64,000 nt of DNA from Haematobia irritans (lineage: Eukaryota > Arthropoda > Insecta > Diptera > Muscidae), in contig NC_134397.1 in NCBI RefSeq assembly GCF_050003625.1, positions 200,190,899 to 200,254,898 on the forward strand, given 5' to 3'. The notes beneath the pieces were generated by a model. That model was not told the DNA's origin and did no database searches. It saw only the letters and a list, made by a program, of their open reading frames with translations. Position 1 is the stretch's first letter; each line of letters starts with the position of its first letter. Position numbers and translations under genes: made by a program. This document shows positions 33,011-44,399 of this stretch, piece after piece.

Positions 33011-33921
33011 CTACTCTGAACAAAAATGGGGATTCAGGGGAGGATGTCAAAAGCACCAACTGACACCAATAGCGCTAAATGGGTATACGACTCCAGAGGT
33101 TGTGTTTATTGTGGACTGTATGTGGATATTGGATGTGTAGAGAAGACTGAATCCCAAAACTTCACAGAAGGTTCGATGGATGAAGTCGATAGACTAGATA
33201 GTATTGTTATTTTGGGTTGGGGATGGTTCCTCGAGCAATGGGAAATCATAGCCCAATCCAAAAATAATTCAAGAAAGAGGAATGAGACATAAACACAAGT
33301 GGGTTAAATTTTGAGTTAAGTCTTTATTCGAGGATGATCTCACTAAGTAAGTCTATTCGTGGCTGCGGAAAAATAAAAAGTGATTTATTGAATGTTTCCT
33401 GCCAGCCAGGAAACCTATCGATTTTCTATTTAACTAATTTTTAGAACTAGTTGAAAACAGAAATTATCTTTTGACATTTATCGATATTACTATCTTTAGT
33501 GTAAATCGAACAATTTCATACATTTCAAGTGATTCTTAAACCATAATATTTTTCCGTTATAATTCAATACAATTTAAAATTCAGAATGATTAATTTCTAT
33601 ATATAGTAAATTCACAAATGGGTTATAGTTATATTAAGTCTAAACAGTCTTGTTTAGACATTCTCATTAGAGTCGTTTTGTCCTTATAGTTAAGTGATTG
33701 AAAATGGGTATCTTAACTAGGACTGTGGAGTCGAGCCAATTTTTTGCTCGACTCCGACTCCGGATAATATAACTAAATCGCATTTTAATAACTTTCATTT
33801 GTAATTATAAGGTGCACCTTCCACAAAAAATGAACCTATAAAATTATCTTATTTCTAGCTATAAATTTCACATTTGATACCAGTTGCATACCGACAAATG
33901 TTAGAATTTTAGAAGTCTAAC
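33011..33921. other. Spacer with a small hairpin
   Basis: An 88-codon open frame (33026-33292) shows no domain I recognise. GGAGTCGAGC at 33727-33736 and GCTCGACTCC at 33746-33755 form a perfect 10-bp stem with a 9-nt loop, followed by another GACTCC. Confidence 0.4.
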
Positions 33922-34135
33922 CCCCATTTTCATAAAGCTCCGTTAGTGTTCCGTTAACTAACCAACTTTTAAACCGTAGTATGGTCGAAGCTGTCATCTT
34001 GCCTATGTATCCCATATGCGAATTAGGAACTTAACTGACGAAAGTTTCAATTAAAGTTAACCGAAGAGAAGATATTTGCAATTTACTTTCTGTTAACTGG
34101 CAGTTAAAGCCTAACGGAGCTACATGAAAATGGCC
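33922..34135. mobile_element. Short inverted-repeat element (MITE-like)
   Basis: The left end CCCATTTTCATAAAGCTCCG and right end CGGAGCTACATGAAAATGG are imperfect inverted repeats extending through GTTAACT / AGTTAAC segments, about 214 bp in total. No duplication could be set with confidence. Confidence 0.65.
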
Positions 34136-34251
34136 GTAAATGAAATTTAGACCAATTGGCTACAATTGTCAATAAATTAAATTATGGCATAAACTTACAT
34201 AGAGAGCCTCGTCATAATATGAATAGATACCAAAAATCCTCTACATATATA

Positions 34252-35052
34252 AAGGGTGGTTAAAATTTCAAGGGCCGATGTTGATTTTGAATAAAACACA
34301 AACTATTTTGGAAATTATTGTAATTTTATTCTATTATGATATATTGGTATTACTCAATTATGTATGGTACAAAATATCGGTCAAATGGGCGCCGCGACCA
34401 CCGTGGCACACCTTCATCCGATGGTTCAAATTTTCGATGACGCTGAGGCATAATAGAGGTTCTATACCGTTAATGTGCCGAATTATCTCATCCTTTAGCT
34501 CTTGAATTGTTGCTGGCTTATCGACGTACACCTTTTCTTTCAAATAACCCCAAAGAAAAAAGTCCAACGGTGTCAAATCACATGATCTTGGCGGCCAATT
34601 GACATCGCCATTACGTGAGATGACACGGCCATGGAATTTTTGCGCCAAAGAGCCATTGTTTCGTTAGCTCTGTGGCAAGTGGCACCGTCCTGCTGAAACC
34701 ACATATCGTCCACATCCATATCTTCCAATTCGGGCCATAAAAAGTTCGCTATCATCTCACGATAGCGAACACCATTCACAGTAACTGCCTGACCGGCCTC
34801 ATTTTGGAAAAAATACGGCCCGATGATGTCGCCAGCCCATAAACCGCACTAAACAGTCACTCTTAGTGGATGCATTGGTTTTTCGACAATCACTCTTGGA
34901 TTCTCATTCGCCCAAATGCGGCAATTCTATTTATTGACGAATCCACTGAGGTGAAAATGTGCCTCATCACTGAAGATGATTTTCTTCGAAAATTGATCAT
35001 GCACTGTTTCCATTTCTTGGAACCATTCACGACGTCCGCGGCTCAAATTGAG
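34252..35052 (-). mobile_element. DD41D (rosa-like) transposon, truncated copy with broken transposase
   Basis: The left terminal repeat AAGGGTGGTTAAAATTTCAA is preceded by TA (34250-34251). On the minus strand the transposase region reads, in broken frames, GQAVTVNGVRYREMI, MWFQQDGATCH and SCDLTPLDFFLWGYLKEKVY, with a frameshift near 34640 and a stop before CGLWAG. It shares with 41139-42049 the same joint of CTCAATTTGA to the GRREWFQEM-coding region, so both come from one deleted parent. The other end is lost at about 35052. Confidence 0.8.
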
Positions 35053-35064
35053 TTATTTATAAAA

Positions 35065-35280
35065 ACACATTTTATACCCTGGACTACTTTGTAGATCTAC
35101 GTGTTCGATACCATTTCAAATCCTTCAAATTTGTAGGTTGCTATACAAAGATTAATGTCCCCGTATATATACTGAATCGATTTGAACAAAATCTCGAGAG
35201 TTAAAATTTAAATAGGCTAATTCCCAGGAGCGAAGCACACTGCTAGTAAAAAGTATTGGAGATATTTAAATCAAAAGCTT
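35065..35280 (-). repeat. mini-me C tail remnant
   Basis: TATACCCTGGACTACTTTGTAGATC and then C-type sequence; no head is seen. Confidence 0.6.
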
Positions 35281-36802
35281 TTTATACCCCCACCATAGGA
35301 TGGGGGTATATTAACTTTGTCATTCCGTTTGTAACACATCGAAATATTGCTCTAAGACCCCATAAAGTATATATATTCTGGGTCGTGGTGAAATTCTGAG
35401 TCGATCTGAGCATGTCCGTCCGTCTGTTGAAATCACGCTAACTTCCGAACGAAACAAGCTATCGACTTGAAACTTGGCACAAGTAGTTGTAATTGATGTA
35501 GGTCGGATGATATTGCAAATGGGCCATATCGGTCCACTTTTACGTATAGCCCCCATATAAACGGACCCCCAAATTTGGCTTGCGGGGACTCTAAGAGAAG
35601 CAAATTTCATCCGATTCAGCTGAAATTTGGTACATGATGTTAATATATGGTCTCTAACGACCATGCAAAAATTGGTCCACTTCGGTCCATAATTATATAT
35701 AGCCACCTTATAAACCGATCCCCCGATTTGGCTTTCGGAGCCTCTAAGACAAGCAAATTTCATCCGATCCGGCTGAAATTTGGTACATGGTGTTAGTATA
35801 TGGTATTTAACAACCATGCAGAAATTGGTCTACATCGGTCAATAATTATATATAGCTTCCATATAAACCGATCCCCCGATTTGGCTTGCGGAGCCTCTAA
35901 GAGAAGCAAATTTCATCCTATCCGGCTGAAATTTGGTAAATGGTGTTAATATATGGTCTCTAACAACTATGCAAAAATTGGTCCACATCGGTGCATAATT
36001 ATATATAGCCCCATATAAACCGATCACCAGATTTGACCTACGGAGCCTCTTGGAAGATTAAAATTCATCTGATTCAGTTGATATTTGGTACGCGTTGTTA
36101 GTATATGTTATCCAACAACCATACATGAATTGGTTCATATCAGTCCATAATTATATATAGCCCCATATAAACCGATCCCCAGATTTGAACTCCGTTGCCT
36201 TTTGGAGAGGCAAAATTCATCCGATCTGGTTGAAATTTGGTACGTGGTGGTAGTATATGATATTTAACAACCATGCCAAAAGTGGTCCATATCAGTCCAT
36301 AATCATATATAGCCCCCATATAAACCGATCCCGAGATTTGGTTTTGGAGCCTCTTGGAGGAGCAAATTTCATCCGAGTCAGTTGAAATTTGGTACATTGT
36401 GCTAGTATATGGACGTTAACAACCATGCCTAACTAGGTCCATATCGGTCTATAGTTATATAGAGCCCTCAGATAAATCGATCCCCAATCACAAAAAAATT
36501 GGTCCATATCAAGTTCATATTTGTATATAGCTCCCATATAGGCGACCCCCATATTTCAATTCTGGCTCCCTACGTACCGTGCAAAAGTCCATATCGATAC
36601 GTAATTATTTGTAGACTTACCTATATATACCTTTTTTGTCTAATATATAATACCACGTATGGACTAACTCACAATTTAGAAAACGATTTAAGTAATTCGA
36701 TTGTGGATGACAGTCTTTCGTAGAAGTTTCTACGCAATCCATGGTGGAGGGTACATAAGATTCGGCCTGGCCGAACTTACGGCCATATATACTTGTTTTT
36801 AT
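35281..36802 (+). repeat. mini-me-like element, subfamily A
   Basis: Head at 35283 (ATACCCCCACCATAGGATGG), a short GTCC tract at 35415, about seven body units, no 29-bp array, and the tail at 36738-36800 (CCATGGTGGAGGGTAC, GGCCTGGCCG, ACTTGTT). Confidence 0.8.
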
Positions 36803-37250
36803 TGGGGTTGGGTAACACAACCATATGAAGTGAACGACGACAAATTCCATCGTCTGATACAACCAAATCCATATATGGTATTAGTTGGAGTTCCCATAAT
36901 TCGATTGAATCGACCGAATTTGTCGGGTGACACACCTGCCAACTGATAGTTGGTGCAACTGCCAAAAGGAGGTTGGCAATAAATTCGGTTATCACAACCA
37001 ATCTGTATTCTCTATATATAAATTCAAATATATTTGAGCTGAAACTGACCTATTTCACGAGCGAAAGAGGTCTTCATAGTGGTCTTCGTAGAGCGAAAGA
37101 GGTCTATAGTGGTGGGTATAAAAAACTTTACACCAACGTTAACGTTACGACGTTGAAGAAGGGACGTACGTTTCAAAGATTCGTGATCTAAATTTAATGG
37201 AAAAAATCTTAAAACACAAAGATTTTGAATTTTCTTTTACCTAAAATTTG
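36803..37250. other. Spacer, nothing recognised
   Basis: Unique-looking sequence between two A elements, with no coding signal or known repeat. GAGCGAAAGAGGTCT occurs twice (about 37060 and 37092). Confidence 0.4.
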
Positions 37251-39856
37251 TTTTTATACCCACCACCATAGGATGGGGGGTATATTAACTTTGTCATTCC
37301 GTTTGTAACACATCGAAATATTGCTCTAAGACCCCATAAAGTATATATATTCTGGGTCGTGGTGAAATTCTGAGTCGATCTGAGCATGTCCGTCCGTCTG
37401 TCCGTCCGTCTGTTGAAATCACGCTAACTTCCGAACCAAACAAGCTATCGACTTGAAACTTGGCACAAGTAGTTGTTATTGATGTAGGTCGGATGGTATT
37501 GCAAATGGGCCATATCGGTCCACTTTTACGTATAGCCCCCATATAAACGGACCCCAAAATTTGGCTTGCGAGGCCCCTAAGAGAAGTAAATTTCATCCGA
37601 TCCGGCTGAAATTTGGTACATGGTGTCAGTATATGGTCTCTAACAACCATGCAAAAATTGGTCCACATCGGTGCATAATTATATATAGCCCCCATATAAA
37701 CCGATCCCCCGATTTGGCTTGCGAGGCCTCTAAGAGAAGCAAATTTCGTCCGATCCGGCTGAAATTTGGTACATGGTGTTAGTATATGATCTCTAACAAC
37801 CATGCAAAAATTGGTCCACATCGGTCCATAAGTATATATAGCCCCCATATAAACCGATCCCCCGATTTGGCTTGCGAGGCCGCTAAGAGAAGCAAATTTC
37901 ATCCGATCCGGCTGAAATTTTGTACGTGATGTTAGTATATGCACGCTCACAAAAAATCGCTTCTGTAACATATACTCCCAAACATATTTTGCTTCAAACA
38001 TATACATTTTTGGCTATTGCCCAAACATTTATATGTTTGATCTCTTCCAATATATAATATGTTTGAAAGCATATTGGTCTAAACAATATATGTTTGGGTA
38101 GTCAATTTCCAAACATTTTGTATTTTTGCATCCAAATTCAATAATGTTGTCTTCCAAAAAACAATATGTTATTATGTGAACATATAATATGTTTGGAAGC
38201 ATTTTGCACCCAAAAATATTATATGCTTAAAAAAAATTCTCCCAAACAATATTGTGCTCAAAATTTTATTTATTTATTTATATATTTATAATCATAATGA
38301 ATTATGAAAATAAACAGGTAATATAGGTGCTAACAACATAGGTTTTCGACCTGAATGCTCAAAATTTTGTTTCTGCCTAATTGTATATTCCCCCACATCT
38401 TTCTCACTTCCACGACATTTTTTAGTTCTTATCACCTTTTTCTGTAATACAAACATTGTAGAAGAAATTATTCATTTTTTTTTTATTTTAATTTTACCTT
38501 TTGCCGGACGGGGATTCGAACAGCGGACCACACAGTTTGTAAGGATCAAAGAAGTAGCTGATCAATTGCCCAAGGAAAAATAAAATGTTAATTTTGTAAT
38601 AACAAGCAACAACCACCAACTTAATTCAATATCGCTCCCTGTTAAATAGCGCTCCAAGCTACTAAACACATATATGTTTATAGGCTATTTCTAAATTAAT
38701 ATATGTTTGCATCCAAGCATATTATATTTACAAACATTTTATGTCCCAAACATAATATGTTCTAACATATTAACATATATGTCCCAAACATGTTATGCTA
38801 GTTTATGAACATTATATGCTTGCACTCAAAAATATTGTGTTTAAAAATTTGTGTTCCAAACATATAATGTTTATAGCCAAACATATGAAAAACAGTCTTT
38901 TTCATCCGTGTGGTCTATAACAACCATGCAAAAATTGGTCCACATCGGTTTATAATTATATATAGCCCCCATATAAACCGATCACCAGATTTGACCTCCG
39001 GAACATCTTGGAAGACCAAAATTCATCTGATTCAGTTGAAATTTGGTACTTGGTGTTAATATATGGCCTCAAACTCCCATGCAAAAATTGGTCGATATCG
39101 GTCCATAATTATATATAGTCCCCATATAAACCGATCCCCAGATTTGACCTTCAGAGCCCCTTGGAAGAGCAAAATTCTTGCCATTCGGTTGAAATTTGGT
39201 ACGTGATGTTAGTATATGGTATCCAACAATCATGCAGGAATTGGTTCCTATCAGTCCATAATTATATATAACTCCCATATAAACCGATCCCCAGATTTGA
39301 CCTCCGGTGCCTTTTGGAGAAGCAAAATTTATCTGATCTGCTTGAAATTTGGTACGTGGTGGTAGTATATGATATTTAACAACCATGCCAAAAGTGGTCC
39401 ATATCAGTTCATAATCGTACATAGCCCCATATAAACCGATCCCGAGATTTGGTTTTGGAACCTCTTGGAGGAGCATTCGAGTGAGTTGAAATTTGGTACA
39501 TTGTGCTAGTATATGGTCGTTAACAACCATGCCTAACTAGGTCCATATCGGTCTATAGTTATATATGGCCCTCAGATAAATCGATCCCCAATCACACAAA
39601 GATTGGTCCATATCAAGTTCATAATTGTATATAGGCCCCATATAAGCGACCCCCATATTTCAATTCTGGCTCTCTACGTACAAAAAGTCCATATCGATTC
39701 GTAATTATTTGTAGACTTAACTATACGTAACTTTTGTCTAATATATACCATGTATGGACTAAATCACAGTCTTTCGTAGAAGTTTCTACGCAATCCATGG
39801 TGGTGGGTACATAAGATTCGGCCTGGCCGAACTTGCGGCCGTATGTACTTGTTTTT
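37251..39856 (+). repeat. mini-me A, split by a CAC...GTG element
   Basis: Head at 37252, GTCC tract 37387-37414, body units to 37941 and again from 38911, tail at 39790-39855. Confidence 0.8.
37942..38910. mobile_element. CAC...GTG element with a tRNA-like module
   Basis: Left end CACGCTCACAAAAAATC, right end GTCTTTTTCATCCGTG, flanked by TG on both sides (37940-37941, 38911-38912). Intact units read 'tatatggtct' with one TG. The interior repeats CAAACATATNATGTTTG-like palindromes. On the minus strand a B-box match GTTCGAATCCC is at 38521-38511, with TGTGTGGTCCGCT before it and a weak A-box-like GGGCAATTGATCAGC about 45 nt upstream. Confidence 0.7.
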
Positions 39857-40708
39857 TTTCAAAGAAATTAATCCTTATCCTTGTGTCAATTATGTATCCA
39901 AAAATTTAAGTTGTATAATCTTTCATAACACATCAATATTTTTTCAGTGTGGGTGCAGAACCAACATTCTGCCTGGTCCGTCCATTGGCTGTATGTATTT
40001 GTTTTAATTCACGTTGGTGAATGATATTATCAATTCGAAGCAAAATCAATTAAATCTTAATTGGATCAATTAATTATGTGATTGATGGCAAAAAAATACA
40101 TTTTTCTCTATGTCCGTAACACTGTGTTAAGGAAAGAGAAGACAAATCACCATTACCAACATTAAGGTTGCCCTCGTTTGTAAACACATACGCATAAATC
40201 TGCTTATTAATTGTTACTTATTTGTAGATAATTAATATCCTATACTAGGGTCAATAAAAGGCCATGTAAAATACCTACAAATAACTGAAAATAGGCATGA
40301 AAGAATCCTTACAAATACTTGAGCAAATAACAACATGTACACACACACACACACACACTTATAAACACCCACAAATATTAACACTGATAATATCATCATT
40401 ACATTGATATTGAATGGTGGATTGGAGAAAAGATATTAATCGAATTCTATATTTGAATAGCAATATAAATTCACTTATCCGCTGAACGTTTGTATGTGCC
40501 TGCGACAAAACTGCCCAGCCCACCCACTTCCCCAATCCAATCAGAAACAAAACAAAATTACTTTATTAGATCGTATAAGACATGCATGATGATAAGAGCT
40601 ATTTTATGCCTGAATTACCAATATTTTACTTTTATGCCCAGCTGTAATGGGAAATTAGTCCAGCTCTCTTTATTAGCTCTTCATTGTGGTGGGAGAACTA
40701 CAAATAGA
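39857..40708. other. Spacer with element remnants and an (AC)n run
   Basis: About 39935-39955 is a CAC...GTG end remnant (ATTTTTTCAGTGTG). About 40040-40110 is an ATTAATTG palindrome fragment. (AC)10 lies at 40339-40358. No gene is seen. Confidence 0.5.
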
Positions 40709-41138
40709 AAACAAGTAAGGAAAGTCTAAAGACGGGCGGTGCCGACAATTTTATACCCTGCACCACTTTGTAGATCCACAATTTCGCCATATCAAATTCG
40801 TCAAATGTGTTGCATTTAAACTTGACTATATATGCATTTAAACTTGACTCGACTTGGACAACATTTGTTAGACTTCCAAAAAACTGTAGACTTAAACTTT
40901 CAGTCTAATGCCCTGGGGTGGAACACAATGATAGTAAAAAAATATGGAAAACATTTAAATCTGAAGCAATTTTAAGGAAACTTTACAAAAGTTTATTTAT
41001 GATTTATCGGTCAATAGCTATGTATTACAAGTAAAGGAAAATTAAAGTTTTCGACTTAGCAGCGGCGATTTTACAAGGAAAATTTGGGTATTTTGGCCAT
41101 TTTTGCCGAAATAAGAAACACATATATATATGGGAACT

Positions 41139-42049
41139 AAAGGGTGGTTAAATTGTAAGGGCCGATGCTGAATGTGAACCACACTTAAACGCCAAGTTTT
41201 TTTTCCGAATTTTATTTGACATTTCTCTATTTCAGACTTACTCAATTTGAACCATGGACGTCGTGAATGGGCGAATGGTTCCAAGAAATGGCAACAGTAG
41301 GTGATCAATTTTCGAAGAAAATCATCTTCAGTGATGAGGCACATTTTCACCTCAGTGGATTCGTCAATAAACAGAATTGCCGCATTTGGGCGAATGAGAA
41401 TCCAAGAGTGATTGTCGAAAAACCAATGTACCCACTAAGAGTGACTGTTTGGTGCGGTTTATGGGCTGGCGGCATCATCGGGCCGTATTTTTTCCAAAAT
41501 GAGGCCGGTCAGGCAGTTACTGTGAATGGTGTTCGCTATCGTGAGATGATAACGAACTTTTTATGGCCCGAGTTGGAAGATATGGATGTGGACGATATGT
41601 GGTTTCAGCAGGACGGTGCCACTTGCCACACAGCTAACGAAATAATGGCTCTTTTGCGCAACAAATTCAATGGCCGTGTTATCTCACGTAATGGCGATGT
41701 CAATTGGCCGCCAAGACCATGTGATTTGACACCGTTGGAGTTCTTCTTTGGGGTTATTTGAAAGAAAAGGTGTACGTCGATAAGTCAGCAACAATTCAAG
41801 AGCTAAAGGATGAGATAATTCGGCACATTAGCGGCATAGAACCTCCATTATGCCTCAGCGTCATCAAAAATTTGGACCATCGGATGAAGGTATGCCACCG
41901 AGGTCGCGGCGCCGATTTGGTCGATATTTTGTTCCATACATAATTGAGTAATACCAATATATCATAATAAAATAAAATTAAAATAATTTCCTATATAGTT
42001 TGTGTTTTATTCAAAATCAACATCGGCCCTTGAAATTTTAACCACCCTT
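41139..42049 (+). mobile_element. DD41D (rosa-like) transposon, internally deleted
   Basis: Terminal repeats AAGGGTGGTTAAATTGTAAG and its imperfect mirror at 42015-42049, with TA on both sides (41137-41138, 42050-42051). Removing it restores a normal mini-me C unit (GGGAACTATATCTAAATC). The amino-terminal half of the transposase is deleted. Confidence 0.85.
41267..41943 (+). pseudogene. DD41D transposase, carboxy-terminal half
   Basis: Encodes the catalytic half: first Asp in IFSDEAHFHLSGFV, then CGLWAGGIIGPYFF, the second Asp in MWFQQDGATCHTANE and PPRPCDLTPLEFFFG, where the third Asp position is Glu (LEFF instead of LDFF). A 1-base loss near 41755 shifts the frame before KEKVYVDKSATIQELKDEIIRHI, which runs to TAA 41941-41943. 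The DNA-binding half is missing. The second-to-third acidic spacing of about 41 places it in the DD41D group. Confidence 0.8.
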
Positions 42050-42594
42050 TATATCTAAATCTGAACCTGTGCAAAATTTCACCTAAATCGGATTACAACT
42101 TTGACCTCTGTTGTCATATGAGTGGAAATCGGGAGAAAGATATATATGGGAGCTATATCTAAATCTGAACCGATTTCAGCCAAATTCGGCACACTTTACG
42201 ACACTATCAATTGCACTTCTTTTGCAAAATGTAAAGTAAATCAGGCTGAAATTCTGGCTTCTGGAGCCCTATTAGTAGATATCGGGAGAAAGATATATAT
42301 GGCAGCTACATCTAAAATTTAACCTATTTATTCCAAATTCAATAGGGTTCTATTCTGACCCAAAATACATACTTGTGCCAAATTTGAAGTCGATTGGACT
42401 TAAATTGCGACATAGACTTTGATTACAAAAATGTGTTCACAGACAGACGGACATGGCTAGACCGACTCAGGGGCCGACCCTGAACAATATTGCCAAAGAC
42501 ACCATATGTCTATCTCGTCTCCTTCTGGGTGTTGCAAACATATGCACTAACTTATAATACCCTGTTCCACAGTGTGGCGCAGGGTATAAATATG

Positions 42595-43090
42595 CACTCA
42601 AAAAAGTTTACTTGGATCCAAAGATGTTGACCTTCCTTTAAGGATTTTGGTATTGATTCCGAGCCAAAGATGCGGGTTCTTTAAAATATGGAAATTTTTT
42701 TGCGACCTGTCTGGCTTTAAATCTAGCATCTATAAAATTAAAATTAGGATACAGATCTCAATTATTAAATTTTCATTCTATTTTTCCGGTTATTAATAAA
42801 GCTATTCACGTACAAACAAATGCCAGTTTAAAAATCCAAATTATGACGGATATTTCGAAGTAAAAAAAAATATTTTCTTAATTCCAAAATAACTTTAAAC
42901 CAAAGATGCTAAATCCTCAAAATAAGTTTTAGCCTATATTTGAAGCGCTTTTATCTTAAATCTAAAGATTCAATATTTCAGTTCATTTAAGGACGATTTC
43001 TTTAAATCAAAAATGTGTTTCTTTACTTTATACGAAAATTTGACTTAGTTTAAAGTCATGCAACTTTAACGAAAGGACGCAAATTTTCAA
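42595..43090. mobile_element. CAC...GTG element fragment
   Basis: CACTCAAAAAAGTTTACTTG directly after a TG at the end of the C head, followed by about 490 bp of repeats around CCAAAGATG. No matching right end was found. Confidence 0.5.
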
Positions 43091-43580
43091 AATGTAAATC
43101 GGAGTAAAAAATTGGACACTATGGTCAATTGGGAGCTATATCTACATCTGAACTGTCGGTACCAAATTGGAATTGGAATGTTAATTGTACTTCCTGTGCA
43201 AAATTTCAAGTACATCGGAATAAAATATTGGCCACTGTGGTCATATGAGCTATATCTAAATCTGAACCGATTTCAATAAAATTTGGCGCACTTGACTACA
43301 CCACTAATTATACTCCTAGTGCAAAATTTCAACCAAATTGGGGTAAAACTCTGGCTTCTGAGACCATATTAGTCCATATCGGCCGAAAGATATATATGGG
43401 AGCTATATCTAAATCTGAAGCGATTTCAATAAAATTTGGCACACTTGACTATAGTACTAATTGTTCTTCTTGTGTAAAAATTTTAAACAAATTAGGGTAA
43501 AACTCTGACCTCTGGGGCCATTTAAGTCCATATCGGGATAAAGATATATATGAGAGCTATATCTAAATCTGAACCGAACG
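43091..43580 (-). repeat. mini-me C internal fragment
   Basis: Three body units (GAGCTATATCTAAATCTGAA) without head or tail. Confidence 0.75.
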
Positions 43581-43690
43581 GCGTTTCACATTGCAGTGAA
43601 ACCACTCAGAGAAGTTCAGAATGAGAGGGGAAGCAGATATCGAACCTACGACCCTTTGTTTGCAAAGCAGGTATGTTAACCACTGCATCC
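43577..43690 (-). mobile_element. SINE fragment, 5' half
   Basis: On the minus strand it carries diverged A- and B-box regions and the SINE body up to CACTGCAATGTGAAACGCC. The tail is missing; a detached tail-like piece (GGCTCACTTAGAGTATTCAG) lies at about 43999-44032. Confidence 0.7.
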
Positions 43691-44274
43691 TCACTAATGC
43701 CAAACGCTGTCTCAATCTCAATAGGTCAGATGACGAACATACAATATCAGTTGGCGCACAGCATTAATAGTTTCCAGCATCAATAGTTTCCAGAACTACA
43801 ACTGATTTTGGACGACCTTCACGAAATTCGTCTTAGAGTGAACTACGACATCGTTTGAATTCATCTCCAAAAATTAAATTAAATTCATCGATACACCGAT
43901 GGTGAGTCGTCAAAAGTTGTAAAAACTAATCGAACGAAAATGTTAATGATTTAATTGCTGCAAACAACACAAATAACGCTAGTATGTCAAATGTTCCGGC
44001 TCACTTAGAGTATTCAGTCCATTGTGATAATAACCGCAAAAATGTGAGGTGTCAGTTGGCAGAATGCAACACTAGGGTTGCCCAATCCCGCCATATATAA
44101 AACAACCCTCATAAAATCTATATTCCATTTATCGCAGTTTAATCACATTCAATAAAAACTCTTAAAAATATATATTTTTTTATTTATTTACTACAACAAC
44201 AATAAATAAACAAAGACTAATTCTAGTTTCTAATTTCACTCCATTCTATTCATACTGAAGCTGAACTTGCTATA
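43691..44274. other. Spacer downstream of the Osiris gene
   Basis: Apart from the SINE tail piece at 43999-44032, no feature is supported. Confidence 0.4.
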
Positions 44275-44280
44275 TTTATT
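44275..44280 (-). terminator. Osiris gene polyadenylation signal
   Basis: AATAAA on the minus strand about 120 bp after the stop codon. Confidence 0.55.
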
Positions 44281-44399
44281 AGTTGTGAAGCAAAATCGAT
44301 CACCAAATTAGGACCAAATATTGGTATGAGATAACGAATGAACATTGCAAAATATCGCCTGCTATATCGATTGAAAAAACGATATATCGAAGACCTTAG

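Larger units (their letters stand above)
40709..42591 (-). repeat. mini-me C, split by a DD41D transposon
   Basis: Reverse orientation: tail ACAAGTAAGGAAAGTC with GGGCGGTGCC at 40709-40745, the (GTCY) region reversed as ACAGACAGACGG at 42439, and the head hairpin at 42557-42591 (TACCCTGTTCCACAGTGTGG). The insertion at 41139-42049 falls in a body unit. Confidence 0.8.

Noticed and set aside
33026..33292. 88-codon open frame downstream of cystatin 3
   Set aside because: No recognisable domain, no splice or promoter context, AT-rich spacer; not supported as a gene.
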